DNA of 35,363 bases. It comes from Chloroflexota bacterium. GTDB lineage: Bacteria; Chloroflexota; Anaerolineae; Anaerolineales; E44-bin32. The stretch covers positions 1-35,363 of the forward strand of contig JAPUGV010000218.1 of NCBI GenBank assembly GCA_027298025.1. The letters run 5' to 3'. The position numbers were made by a program, and so were the translations under genes. Below the pieces are notes generated by a model, which saw only the letters and a program-made list of their open reading frames with translations, ran no database searches and was not told the DNA's origin. Positions 8,063 through 15,689 of this stretch are shown here, piece by piece. Each line of letters begins with the position of its first letter. Positions within the stretch are counted from its first letter, which is position 1.

Positions 8063-8572
8063 CTATATTTTGTGCCCGTTGCTCTTGGGACAGAAGTGCC
8101 CTTCGGCATCCTTCGGCTCGCCGCAATTGCCACATATGGGTCGACCTTGACCTGCGACTTCGAGTCCCCAGTTACACATCGCGCGGAGCTGTGACCGGGT
8201 ACACCAGAAGCGGACGACTTCCGATCCCTCACCTTCGGAATCGAGCTGACGGGCTACGAGCACCAGCCGGTCGCTCTCCTCGTCGTAACCCAAACCGATG
8301 TTGCCGACCCGAAACCTCGGATCCAGAGGCTGCTCCAGCCCCATCTCATCGCTGTTGTAATCGGTAGAGGCTTCCGATAGATCCGGCAATCGATGACCCA
8401 GTTCGTCGAGGAATTCCTCCAAGCCAATTGCAAGGGACTGCACGTGATACTTTTCGATTATGAGCGTCACGAGTTCGCTCCCCTTTCGAGCCTGAAGGTA
8501 GAAGACGCGCTTTCCGGGAGGACCGACGGCCCCAGTGGTGATCCGGCTAACTGGGTTTAGCTCAACTTCCAT
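8063..8572 (-). CDS. DUF3090 domain-containing protein with C-terminal zinc ribbon-like cysteines
   Basis: The 169-residue protein matches the DUF3090 family in length and layout. An N-terminal alpha/beta part contains KRVFYLQARKGSELVTLIIEK and a helix LAIGLEEFLDELG. A central segment has FRVGNIGLGYDEESDRLVLVA. The Cys-rich tail has a cysteine in MCNWG followed by PICGNCGEP and HFCPKSNGHK. The tail is typical of the family and could bind zinc. No biochemical function is established. It sits between the histidine phosphatase (18-base gap) and the SCO1664-like gene (13-base gap), an arrangement conserved across actinobacteria and Chloroflexota, which suggests the three act together. Confidence 0.92.
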   Translation of the reverse strand: MEVELNPVSRITTGAVGPPGKRVFYLQARKGSELVTLIIEKYHVQSLAIGLEEFLDELGHRLPDLSEASTDYNSDEMGLEQPLDPRFRVGNIGLGYDEESDRLVLVARQLDSEGEGSEVVRFWCTRSQLRAMCNWGLEVAGQGRPICGNCGEPKDAEGHFCPKSNGHKI

Positions 8573-8590
8573 GGTGAGGTTTGAGACGAG

Positions 8591-9196
8591 CTACGGGGGC
8601 GATGATCGAAGTATAACATTGAGCTGAATGAGCCTTGCGGACTTATCTTCAATAGACAATTCAGAAATCGAGGCCGGTTGAACATCAAGCCGCTGGAACG
8701 AATCGATGGGCAAGCCGATGTAGTGAGCAATAGCTAGCTTGATCGGATCGGCGTGAGAAACGCACGCGATGACGCCAGAGTGTTTAGAGCGTAGCCCTTC
8801 CAACGTCTCGACGATTCGTAACTGCGCCTCAAGAAACGATTCACCTTGCGGAAATCGTGCCAGGGATGGCACGTGTTGGATGATTGGCCACAGCTTCCGT
8901 CGGCGCGCAGCTCGCAAACTCAGCCCCTCCCAGCTGCCGATCTTCAACTCGCCCAGTCCCTGCCGGACGATGACCTTCAATCCCTGGATGGCCGCAATCT
9001 CATCGGCAGTTTCCGTCGCTCGCTCCAAGGGACTTGAGTAGATGGCCTGCAGCCGTACCGAACGAAGCATTTCGGCTGCCTCTGCTGCCTGCTCCTTGCC
9101 AGCGGCATTGAGGTGCACCCCAGGAAGCCATCCGGCCAGCTTTCCCTTATCTATATAATCGTTCTGGCCGTGCCTGACGAGGTAAATCCTCGTCAT
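8591..9196 (-). CDS. Histidine phosphatase family protein (MSMEG_4193-like)
   Basis: The 201-residue protein has the phosphoglycerate-mutase/acid-phosphatase fold signature. The phosphohistidine motif LVRHGQND comes first, then LAGWLPGVHLNAAGKEQA, SSPLERATETA with the phosphate-binding arginine, and the second catalytic histidine in CVSHADPIKLAI. The LAGWLPGVHL segment is typical of the subgroup that sits next to DUF3090 genes. The substrate is unknown. Its ATG overlaps the TGA of rarA by four bases (ATGA), which implies translational coupling. Confidence 0.92.
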   Translation of the reverse strand: MTRIYLVRHGQNDYIDKGKLAGWLPGVHLNAAGKEQAAEAAEMLRSVRLQAIYSSPLERATETADEIAAIQGLKVIVRQGLGELKIGSWEGLSLRAARRRKLWPIIQHVPSLARFPQGESFLEAQLRIVETLEGLRSKHSGVIACVSHADPIKLAIAHYIGLPIDSFQRLDVQPASISELSIEDKSARLIQLNVILRSSPP

Positions 9197-10623
9197 GCAG
9201 AATTACGGTCACGGGTGTGGTGCCGCTTGAGGCTCTGAATCTCGGATTCCGGGAGATCGGGGACTTCAATAAAATCTTCCAGCTCGAGCGCCTGACGCTG
9301 CGCACGCCTCCACCGGTCGAGCCGATCGGCGACCTCCTGCTCATACCCTAGTTTCGAGGGGTGGTAGAAGTAAGTGCCGAGCATCGAATCCGGCAGGTAG
9401 CCTTGGCCAACAAAGTGTGCGGCGTGCTCATGAGGATAGTCATACTCGGCCCCATGGCCCAGGGCGGCCGCATCGCGATTGGGGTCCTTGAGATGATCCG
9501 GAACATCAACGGCCCCCTGTTCTTCGATCGATTTGAAGGCTTTGAAGTAGGCCCCGGCGGAGTTGGACTTCGGCGCAGTCGACAAGTACAGCGTGGCCTC
9601 CACGAGTGGATATATCCCTTCGGGCAGACCTATGAATTGGAATGCCTGCGTGGCGGCGGAGGCCACCACCAAGCCCATTGGATCCGCAAGTCCAATGTCC
9701 TCGGAAGCCAGGATCAACAGCCTTCTGAGAATGAAGCGCGGATCATCGCCCGCATACAACATCTTCGCCAGCCAAAATAGAGCGGCATCGGGATCGGAAC
9801 CCCGTACCGACTTGATATAGGCCGAGATCGTGTCGTAGTGCGCGTCGCCGTCCTTGTCATACAGCACAGCCCTGCGCTGTATCGATTCCTGAGCGATTTC
9901 GAGCGTGATGTGAATGGTGTCCCCAGGTGTGGAGTCAACCGCCAGCTCCAGCGCATTGAGCGCGTTGCGGGCGTCTCCGCCGGCCACGCGCACCAAGTGG
10001 GCCATGGCATCCGAAGCAATAGTCACGCTCCTCATGCCGTACCCTCGCTGTTCATCCGTCAGGGCCACTCGAATTATGCGTTCGACCTCATCGTCTTGCA
10101 GAGGTCGCAGCTGAAATACGCGGGAACGGGAGACCAGCGCGCCGATGACCTCGAAATAAGGATTTTCAGTCGTTGCTCCGATGAGGGTGATCATCCCCTG
10201 CTCGACGTGGGGGAGAAGGGCATCTTGCTGTGCCTTGTTCCAGCGGTGAACTTCGTCCACGAAAAGTATGGTTCTTTGGCCCTGGTACTTGCGTCTCTCC
10301 TCTGCGGCGTCAAGGATTCTACGGAGCTCGGCCTTGCCGGCCAAGACGGCGGACAAGTTCTCAAATGCTGAAGCGGTCGTGTTGGCAATGATCATTGCCA
10401 ATGTTGTCTTACCCGTACCGGGAGGTCCCCACAAAATGATGGAGGAGAACAATCGATCGCTCTCGATCGCTCTGCGGAGCAAGCGGCCTTCGCCAACAAT
10501 GTGCTCTTGGCCTTCGAACTCGCTAATCTTCTTAGGCCGCATTCGAGCGGCGAGCGGTGCCTCCACGACAAAACGCTCGTTCAAGGCGTGGTCAAAGAGA
10601 TCTTGGGAGCGCATGTCGCGCAT
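9193..10623 (-). CDS. rarA: Replication-associated recombination protein A (RarA/MgsA) AAA+ ATPase
   Basis: RarA is a clamp-loader-like ATPase acting at stalled replication forks. The sequence shows RPKKISEFEGQEHIVGEG, Walker A GPPGTGKTT, Walker B ILFVDEVHRWNKAQQDALLP, sensor I GATTENPYFEV, and a sensor II-like region GGDARNALNALE. The C-terminal MgsA domain includes IKSVRGSDPDAALFWLAKML and PNRDAAALGHGAEYDYPHEH. A tryptophan replaces the usual phenylalanine after the DEVHR. The ATG at 10623 is used; another lies three codons later, and the longer frame to 10716 overlaps the divergent maf gene and adds an unrelated Arg-rich segment. The protein is then 476 residues, slightly longer than E. 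coli RarA. It leads the phosphatase-DUF3090-SCO1664 operon. Confidence 0.95.
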   Translation of the reverse strand: MRDMRSQDLFDHALNERFVVEAPLAARMRPKKISEFEGQEHIVGEGRLLRRAIESDRLFSSIILWGPPGTGKTTLAMIIANTTASAFENLSAVLAGKAELRRILDAAEERRKYQGQRTILFVDEVHRWNKAQQDALLPHVEQGMITLIGATTENPYFEVIGALVSRSRVFQLRPLQDDEVERIIRVALTDEQRGYGMRSVTIASDAMAHLVRVAGGDARNALNALELAVDSTPGDTIHITLEIAQESIQRRAVLYDKDGDAHYDTISAYIKSVRGSDPDAALFWLAKMLYAGDDPRFILRRLLILASEDIGLADPMGLVVASAATQAFQFIGLPEGIYPLVEATLYLSTAPKSNSAGAYFKAFKSIEEQGAVDVPDHLKDPNRDAAALGHGAEYDYPHEHAAHFVGQGYLPDSMLGTYFYHPSKLGYEQEVADRLDRWRRAQRQALELEDFIEVPDLPESEIQSLKRHHTRDRNSA

Positions 10624-10655
10624 TGTACCAGCCGCTATGATAAGATCGCGGCGTT

Positions 10656-11306
10656 TTGCAGGAAGCGGAGATCGTGCTGGCCTCCGCCTCGCCACGCAGG
10701 CAGGAATTAATCGCACTGACGGGCTTGGACGTGAGAATAGCAGAGGCGGAGGTAGACGAGCGCAGGCAGCAGGATGAGGGCCCGCGGGCTATGACGCGGC
10801 GGTTGGCCTTAGCAAAGGCGGTGGCCGCGGGCGGCAAAACCGGCCTAATTCTCGGAGCAGACACCGTCGTGGTCGACGGAGAGCGGCTGCTCGGGAAGCC
10901 GACGGACCTTGAGGAGGCCAGAAAAATGCTGGAGGCTCTGAGTGGTCGCAGCCATCGGGTGGTCACCAGCATCGCGCTGCTCGATTTGGATTCCGGCATG
11001 CAAGTCGTAGATACCTGTGAAAGCCGAGTCCCGATGAGACGATTCAGTGGCGCCGATCTCGATAGCTATCTGGCCGGCGGTGATCCGCTCGACAAGGCCG
11101 GATCCTATGCAATCCAGGATAAGGATTTCATGCCGGTCGATGCGGCACGAATGGAAGATTGCTTCGCGAACGTAATGGGGTTGCCGCTCTGCCATGTCGT
11201 GCGAAACCTCCCCCAGGAGCCGCCAGTCGACGTCCCGGCCGCGTGCCAGTCACACACTGGATACCAGTGCCCAATCTATTCTGAGGTTCTCAAGGGAAAC
11301 CTGTGA
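10656..11306 (+). CDS. Maf-like nucleoside triphosphate pyrophosphatase
   Basis: Maf proteins hydrolyse non-canonical or methylated dNTPs/NTPs to monophosphates and pyrophosphate. The sequence begins with the family signature VLASASPRRQEL and has GLILGADTVVVDGERLLGKP with the catalytic Asp region, followed by SGRSHRVVTSIALLD and DPLDKAGSYAIQD. The C-terminal ~20 residues after LCHVVRNL are an unrecognised extension. The start is uncertain: TTG at 10656 follows an in-frame stop (TAA at 10641), while a GTG at 10674 is better placed behind GGAAGCGGAG but removes the residues before LASAS. A TATGAT at 10636-10641 could be the -10. The stop overlaps the next gene's GTG by four bases (GTGA). Confidence 0.92.
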   Translation: MQEAEIVLASASPRRQELIALTGLDVRIAEAEVDERRQQDEGPRAMTRRLALAKAVAAGGKTGLILGADTVVVDGERLLGKPTDLEEARKMLEALSGRSHRVVTSIALLDLDSGMQVVDTCESRVPMRRFSGADLDSYLAGGDPLDKAGSYAIQDKDFMPVDAARMEDCFANVMGLPLCHVVRNLPQEPPVDVPAACQSHTGYQCPIYSEVLKGNL

Positions 11307-13537
11307 AGCGGATCGGACTTGCACTCCTTGCACTCGTTTTGGCGGCCTGTGGGACGCCAACAGCTTCCTCGCCGACCCCCCGGAGTGAACTCCCCGACCC
11401 ATTGGTGCTCACCGACTCAGCCCCCGATCCTGAGGCCGCCGCTCGCAAATACCTGGAGGCCTGGAAGGTTCGCGACTATGCCACGATGTACGAATTGCTT
11501 AGCCCGCTGACGCAAGACAGCATCATCCCGGAAGCATTCGCACAGAGATACGATGACATATGGCGCGGCGCCGGTCTGACCGGCCTTGACTACAAGATCG
11601 TGTCCTCCTTCATCCTGAATCCCCGACAGTCTCAGGTTCGCCTGCAGACCACGCTCCACAGCCTCGCGGCCGGCGATATCAATCGAGACTTGCAGATGGA
11701 TCTGACCCTGGTCGATGACGCCTGGACTGTAGCCTGGAGCGATGGTTTGATTCTTCCGGAATTAGAAAACGGAAGGAACTTATTCCTGGATGTCGTTACG
11801 CCCACCCGGGCCAACATTTATGACCGGAACGGACTGGCTCTGGCCGCGGATTTGGAGGCAGTTGCGCTTTGGATTGTGCCCAATCAGATCGGCGACGAGG
11901 ATGCGGAACTTGTCATGCTCAGCACGATCCGGGGCCTGATGGGTTACCCCTCGAACGATTCCATTCGGTTTCTCTACGATCAGATCCGGGACACCAACTT
12001 CCGGGTAAATCTAGGGGAGGTACCGCTGGAAGCCTTCCAACAAGTCCAAGGGATACTATCGGGCGTGGGTGGAGTACAGTGGGGCGCCTACGACACGCGA
12101 CTCTACTTCGATGGTGGCCTGGCGCCGCACGCGATGGGCTACATAAGCTGGATCCAAGAAGAGGATCTGCAAGATTACTTACTGAGCGGATATCAGGGGG
12201 ACGAATTCGTCGGACAGATCGGATTGGAATACTGGTACGAGGAGGCGCTTCGCGGTCGGCCCGGCGGTACTCTGTATACGACCGACGCTGCGGGGCGGGC
12301 GGACACCGTCATCGCCTCACAAGAATCGGAACCCCCTTTTGCGGTGTACACGACACTCGATCGCGAATTGCAGCGCCACGCTCAGCAGGCGCTTGAGGAC
12401 AGCGACCTCACGGGAGCAGTCGTCGTTCTGGAGCGAGATACCGGCGCGGTGTTGGCGATCGCATCAACGCCAGATTTTGACCCCAATCTCTTCGACACGA
12501 ACAATCCCAACAGTGCCTCGGGCCTCACGGAACTATTTCAGGTGCCGAATAACCCCCTGATCAACCGAGCCACGGTTGGCGCCTACCCGCCCGGCTCGGT
12601 CTTCAAGACGGTCACCATGGCGGCCGCCCTCGAATCAGGCTTTTACGAGGCCGACACGATCTACAATTGTGGGCTTGAGTTTACGGAGCTACCCGGGATA
12701 ACACTCTACGACTGGCGCTATGACAAGGAGTTGCCCGCCTCAGGAGAGATCACTCTGGTCGAGGGGCTGGAGCGCTCGTGCAATCCCTATTTCTTCCACA
12801 TTGGCCTCGACCTGCACAATCGGGGGCTAGAGACGGCCATCTCCGATATGGCCAAGGGCTTCGGGTTCGGCGCGCCAACCGGAATTGAGATAGGCGAGCA
12901 AGTAGGCTTGGTCCCGGATCCCGAGACCAAGCTGTCATTGTTCGACGACGAATGGGCTCAGGGGGATTCGGTGCAGCTGGCGATTGGACAAAGCTTCCTG
13001 CAAGTTACTCCAATCCAGGTGGCCCGCATGGTCGCCGCCATCGGAAATGGCGGCACGCTCTATCAGCCGCAGGTTGTTGGCCGAGTTCAGAGCGCGGAGG
13101 GTGAGGTCTTATCGAATTTCGAGCCCATCGTGCAGGGAACGCTGCCGGTCAGCTCCGAAAACTTGGAAGTCATCCAAGAGGCCATGGTCGGGGTCATTCG
13201 TGATTCGCGGGGTACCGCTCGAAGCGTATTTCTCGGCCTCGGCCTCGATATAGCCGGCAAAACGGGCACGGCTGAGACGGGGGATCTTACGGACCCGCAT
13301 GCCTTGTTTGCAGCCTACACTTTCGAAGAGCGTGAGGACATTCCCGATATAGCGGTGGTTGTGGTCCTGGAGTTCCAGGGCGAAGGATCAGAATGGGCCG
13401 CGCCGGTTGCTAGACGAATCATTGAATCCCACTTTCTGGGACGACCGATAAAGTTGTATCCCTGGGAAGCTCGCATTCGAATCCCAGCAACTCCCGAGCC
13501 GGAATCCGAAGAGGGCGAAGGCGAGCAAGAGGGCTGA
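11303..13537 (+). CDS. Class B penicillin-binding protein (D,D-transpeptidase), lipoprotein with MecA_N-like domain
   Basis: The 744-residue protein should cross-link peptidoglycan outside the cytoplasmic membrane. A signal sequence ends in a lipobox LAAC with C16 as the lipidated cysteine, which is unusual because most class B PBPs are held by a transmembrane helix. Residues about 40-165 resemble the NTF2-like MecA_N domain (AARKYLEAWKVRDYATMYEL). A PBP dimerisation region follows (TPTRANIYDRNGLALA, then GLEYWYEEALRGRPGG). The transpeptidase domain carries SVFK with S432 as nucleophile, SCN at 492-494 and KTGT at 653-656. The tail is acidic (Glu/Gly). The GTG start overlaps the maf stop. Presence of this gene implies a peptidoglycan-containing wall. 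Confidence 0.95.
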   Translation: MKRIGLALLALVLAACGTPTASSPTPRSELPDPLVLTDSAPDPEAAARKYLEAWKVRDYATMYELLSPLTQDSIIPEAFAQRYDDIWRGAGLTGLDYKIVSSFILNPRQSQVRLQTTLHSLAAGDINRDLQMDLTLVDDAWTVAWSDGLILPELENGRNLFLDVVTPTRANIYDRNGLALAADLEAVALWIVPNQIGDEDAELVMLSTIRGLMGYPSNDSIRFLYDQIRDTNFRVNLGEVPLEAFQQVQGILSGVGGVQWGAYDTRLYFDGGLAPHAMGYISWIQEEDLQDYLLSGYQGDEFVGQIGLEYWYEEALRGRPGGTLYTTDAAGRADTVIASQESEPPFAVYTTLDRELQRHAQQALEDSDLTGAVVVLERDTGAVLAIASTPDFDPNLFDTNNPNSASGLTELFQVPNNPLINRATVGAYPPGSVFKTVTMAAALESGFYEADTIYNCGLEFTELPGITLYDWRYDKELPASGEITLVEGLERSCNPYFFHIGLDLHNRGLETAISDMAKGFGFGAPTGIEIGEQVGLVPDPETKLSLFDDEWAQGDSVQLAIGQSFLQVTPIQVARMVAAIGNGGTLYQPQVVGRVQSAEGEVLSNFEPIVQGTLPVSSENLEVIQEAMVGVIRDSRGTARSVFLGLGLDIAGKTGTAETGDLTDPHALFAAYTFEEREDIPDIAVVVVLEFQGEGSEWAAPVARRIIESHFLGRPIKLYPWEARIRIPATPEPESEEGEGEQEG

Positions 13538-13605
13538 GTGGGCCGGCGGATCGCCCGCTACCAAGAACTCCATCGCAACTCCGCCAACTGCATAGTTACC
13601 TGGCC

Positions 13606-14496
13606 ATGAATGAACCTACACCTGGCCTCGTCCTGCGCGCCCGATCGGGCTTCTACGATGTGGAAACCGAGGAGGGTGTGGTTCAAGCGCAGCTCAGAGG
13701 ACGCCTGAAACAGGAGATCGACGAGATCGCGATCGGTGACCGAGTGCTGGTTCGCGGCACAGAAGGCGGCAAGGTGATGATTGAAGCCGTGCAGCCGCGA
13801 GAACGAGTGCTCTCTCGGCGCAATCCGGGCCGGGAGGCGCAGCAGGTGCTGATCGCCAATCCGGATCAAGCTGTTTTTGTTTTCGCTTGCGCCGACCCGG
13901 ATCCAAACTTTCGATTGCTGGATCGGCTGCTGGTGATGGCAGAGAGTGTTGCGATCCCCGCGCTCATCTGTGCCAATAAGGTCGATCTGGTGAAATCTAA
14001 GAGCGCCAAAGAGGAATTCGGCGAGTACAGCGATATAGGGTATCCCGTGCTTTACACGTCGGCCACGAAAGGCACAGGAGTCAAGGCGCTGCGCAAACGC
14101 CTGAAGGATAAGATCTCCGTGTTCGCCGGCCCATCCGGGGTAGGCAAGTCCACGCTGCTAAACGCGGTTCAGCCCGGTTTGGGGCTGCCGACCGAGCAGG
14201 TCAGCGACATTGGGCTGGGCGCACACACTACGGTGGTTCGGGAACTGCTGCCTTTAGAGAGCGGGGGCTATGTGGCCGACTCGCCCGGACTGCGAGCCTT
14301 CGCGCTCTGGGACATCGAGCCAGAGGAATTGGACGGGTACATGCCAGATCTGGCGGCGCTCGTTGGTCAGTGTGAATTCAGCGACTGCACACACATTCAT
14401 GAGCCGGAATGTGCCGTCATAGCCGCCGTGGAAGACGGCCAGATCAGTCCGGAGCGGTACTACTCATATTTGAGAATGCGCGAGGGGGATTTCTAG
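13606..14496 (+). CDS. rsgA: Ribosome small subunit-dependent GTPase A
   Basis: RsgA is a circularly permuted GTPase that helps mature the 30S subunit. An N-terminal OB fold (residues 1-70) is followed by the permuted G motifs: NKVD for G4 near residue 124, then P-loop GPSGVGKST at 175-183, then DSPG for G3. The C-terminal zinc site is C256, C261, H263 and C269, as in the family. Length (296) is normal. The ATG lies 68 bases after the PBP stop, within the same probable plus-strand transcript. Its TAG shares the tetranucleotide CTAG with the stop of the convergent coaE gene. Confidence 0.96.
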   Translation: MNEPTPGLVLRARSGFYDVETEEGVVQAQLRGRLKQEIDEIAIGDRVLVRGTEGGKVMIEAVQPRERVLSRRNPGREAQQVLIANPDQAVFVFACADPDPNFRLLDRLLVMAESVAIPALICANKVDLVKSKSAKEEFGEYSDIGYPVLYTSATKGTGVKALRKRLKDKISVFAGPSGVGKSTLLNAVQPGLGLPTEQVSDIGLGAHTTVVRELLPLESGGYVADSPGLRAFALWDIEPEELDGYMPDLAALVGQCEFSDCTHIHEPECAVIAAVEDGQISPERYYSYLRMREGDF

Positions 14497-15626
14497 AGCG
14501 GCCGCAGGACCCGGTTCTCCTTTAAGCGCTTGAACCAGAGTGACGAACCGCGCGGCATCGACTCCATGGCAGCTTCCTGCCAGGCACGGACGCCTAGGCC
14601 CTGTACGGTTTGAGGCCGGTAGCCGACTCCCCGCCAGGCGGCGGCGTGCTGCGCCAGGTACGGCGGGAGGAACAGCAACGAGGCCTCACTCTGCAGTTCG
14701 TTGGAGGCCGATTCCACTTGGTTCATCAATGCCGGAATAGCTTCTTCCAGCGGAAGGTTGGGCGCGAAGTACAGCTCATCGATTCGAGTTACAAGATTCT
14801 CGACCTGCCAGCCCGCAATGCCGGCAGTGTGATTGTCGCGCTCAATCATGAGAAAGGCCTTCTCGCCGAAAGCCGCCATGACATCTTCTCGGTTCATCTT
14901 CTTCTTGCCATGGGTAACTTGAGTGATGAACCGCGCGATATCGTCGGCATCCTGCGGGCGGCCACGCCGGACCACGAGCTGCCCCGGTTGCGCTTCGGGC
15001 GGTTGCTCCAGAAGGGGTTCCTTAGGTTTGGGTAGCTCCGCCCAGGCAGCCTGAACCTGTTCCCAGGTGTTTTCGAAGGAACCCTCATTGCGAATTACGA
15101 CCGAAGCCGCGCGTTCCTTGCCCGATTGCGGTGATTGGGCCGCGATGCGCTGCTTGGAAGCGGCTTCGGAAAGCTTGCGCTTGTGCATCAGGCGCGAAAC
15201 CTGAAGCTTTTCCTCTGCAGATACCACCCATACGCTGTCACTACCCGCCGCCAAATCGGTCTCCAGCAATTTGATGGCTTCGATCACTACCACACTGTGC
15301 TTCGCGCGTCGGATCAACAGATCGATGGCGTGAGTTACCAGCGGATGGACGATGCCTTCGAGGTTTTCGAGCGCCCCTGGATCCGAGAATACGATCTTCG
15401 CCAGTCGGGTGCGGTCGATCTGGCCCTCGTCGTCGACGATCCACTCGCCAAATGCCTTCAGAACCAGCGGAAAACCGGGCGCACCCTTGGCCATCGCGCG
15501 ATGTGCCAGAGCATCGGCATCAATGCCGTAGGCCCCAAGATGCTCCAGCATCTTACGCACGACACTCTTACCCGTGGCAATATTGCCGGTGAGACCAATT
15601 ACGTACTTGCCGGGCCAGCGACTCAA
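14493..15626 (-). CDS. coaE: Dephospho-CoA kinase with a C-terminal GNAT-like domain
   Basis: The first ~200 residues are a dephospho-CoA kinase, the last step of coenzyme A synthesis. The P-loop is GLTGNIATGKS at 11-21, followed by DADALAHRAM and HPLVTHAIDLL; LMHKRKLSEAASKQRI forms the lid region. A Pro/Glu-rich linker (about 198-212) leads to a second domain from about residue 213 to 377. That domain starts VVRRGRPQDADDIARFI and continues with ENLVTRIDELYFAPN, resembling a degenerate GNAT fold; no clear acetyl-CoA pyrophosphate loop is visible. Standard CoaE is about 200 residues, so the extra domain nearly doubles it. It lies 63 bases after the pseudophosphatase gene on the same strand. 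Confidence 0.92.
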   Translation of the reverse strand: MSRWPGKYVIGLTGNIATGKSVVRKMLEHLGAYGIDADALAHRAMAKGAPGFPLVLKAFGEWIVDDEGQIDRTRLAKIVFSDPGALENLEGIVHPLVTHAIDLLIRRAKHSVVVIEAIKLLETDLAAGSDSVWVVSAEEKLQVSRLMHKRKLSEAASKQRIAAQSPQSGKERAASVVIRNEGSFENTWEQVQAAWAELPKPKEPLLEQPPEAQPGQLVVRRGRPQDADDIARFITQVTHGKKKMNREDVMAAFGEKAFLMIERDNHTAGIAGWQVENLVTRIDELYFAPNLPLEEAIPALMNQVESASNELQSEASLLFLPPYLAQHAAAWRGVGYRPQTVQGLGVRAWQEAAMESMPRGSSLWFKRLKENRVLRPL

Positions 15627-15689
15627 ATCATAACTCCTTGAAGGGCAAATGGATTGTAGCTTTCAGAATTGGGGTTGTCAAAGATCGGC

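Noticed and set aside
14491-14497. Overlap of rsgA and coaE stops in CTAG
   Set aside because: A palindromic CTAG shared by convergent TAG stops is a neat but ordinary packing effect.
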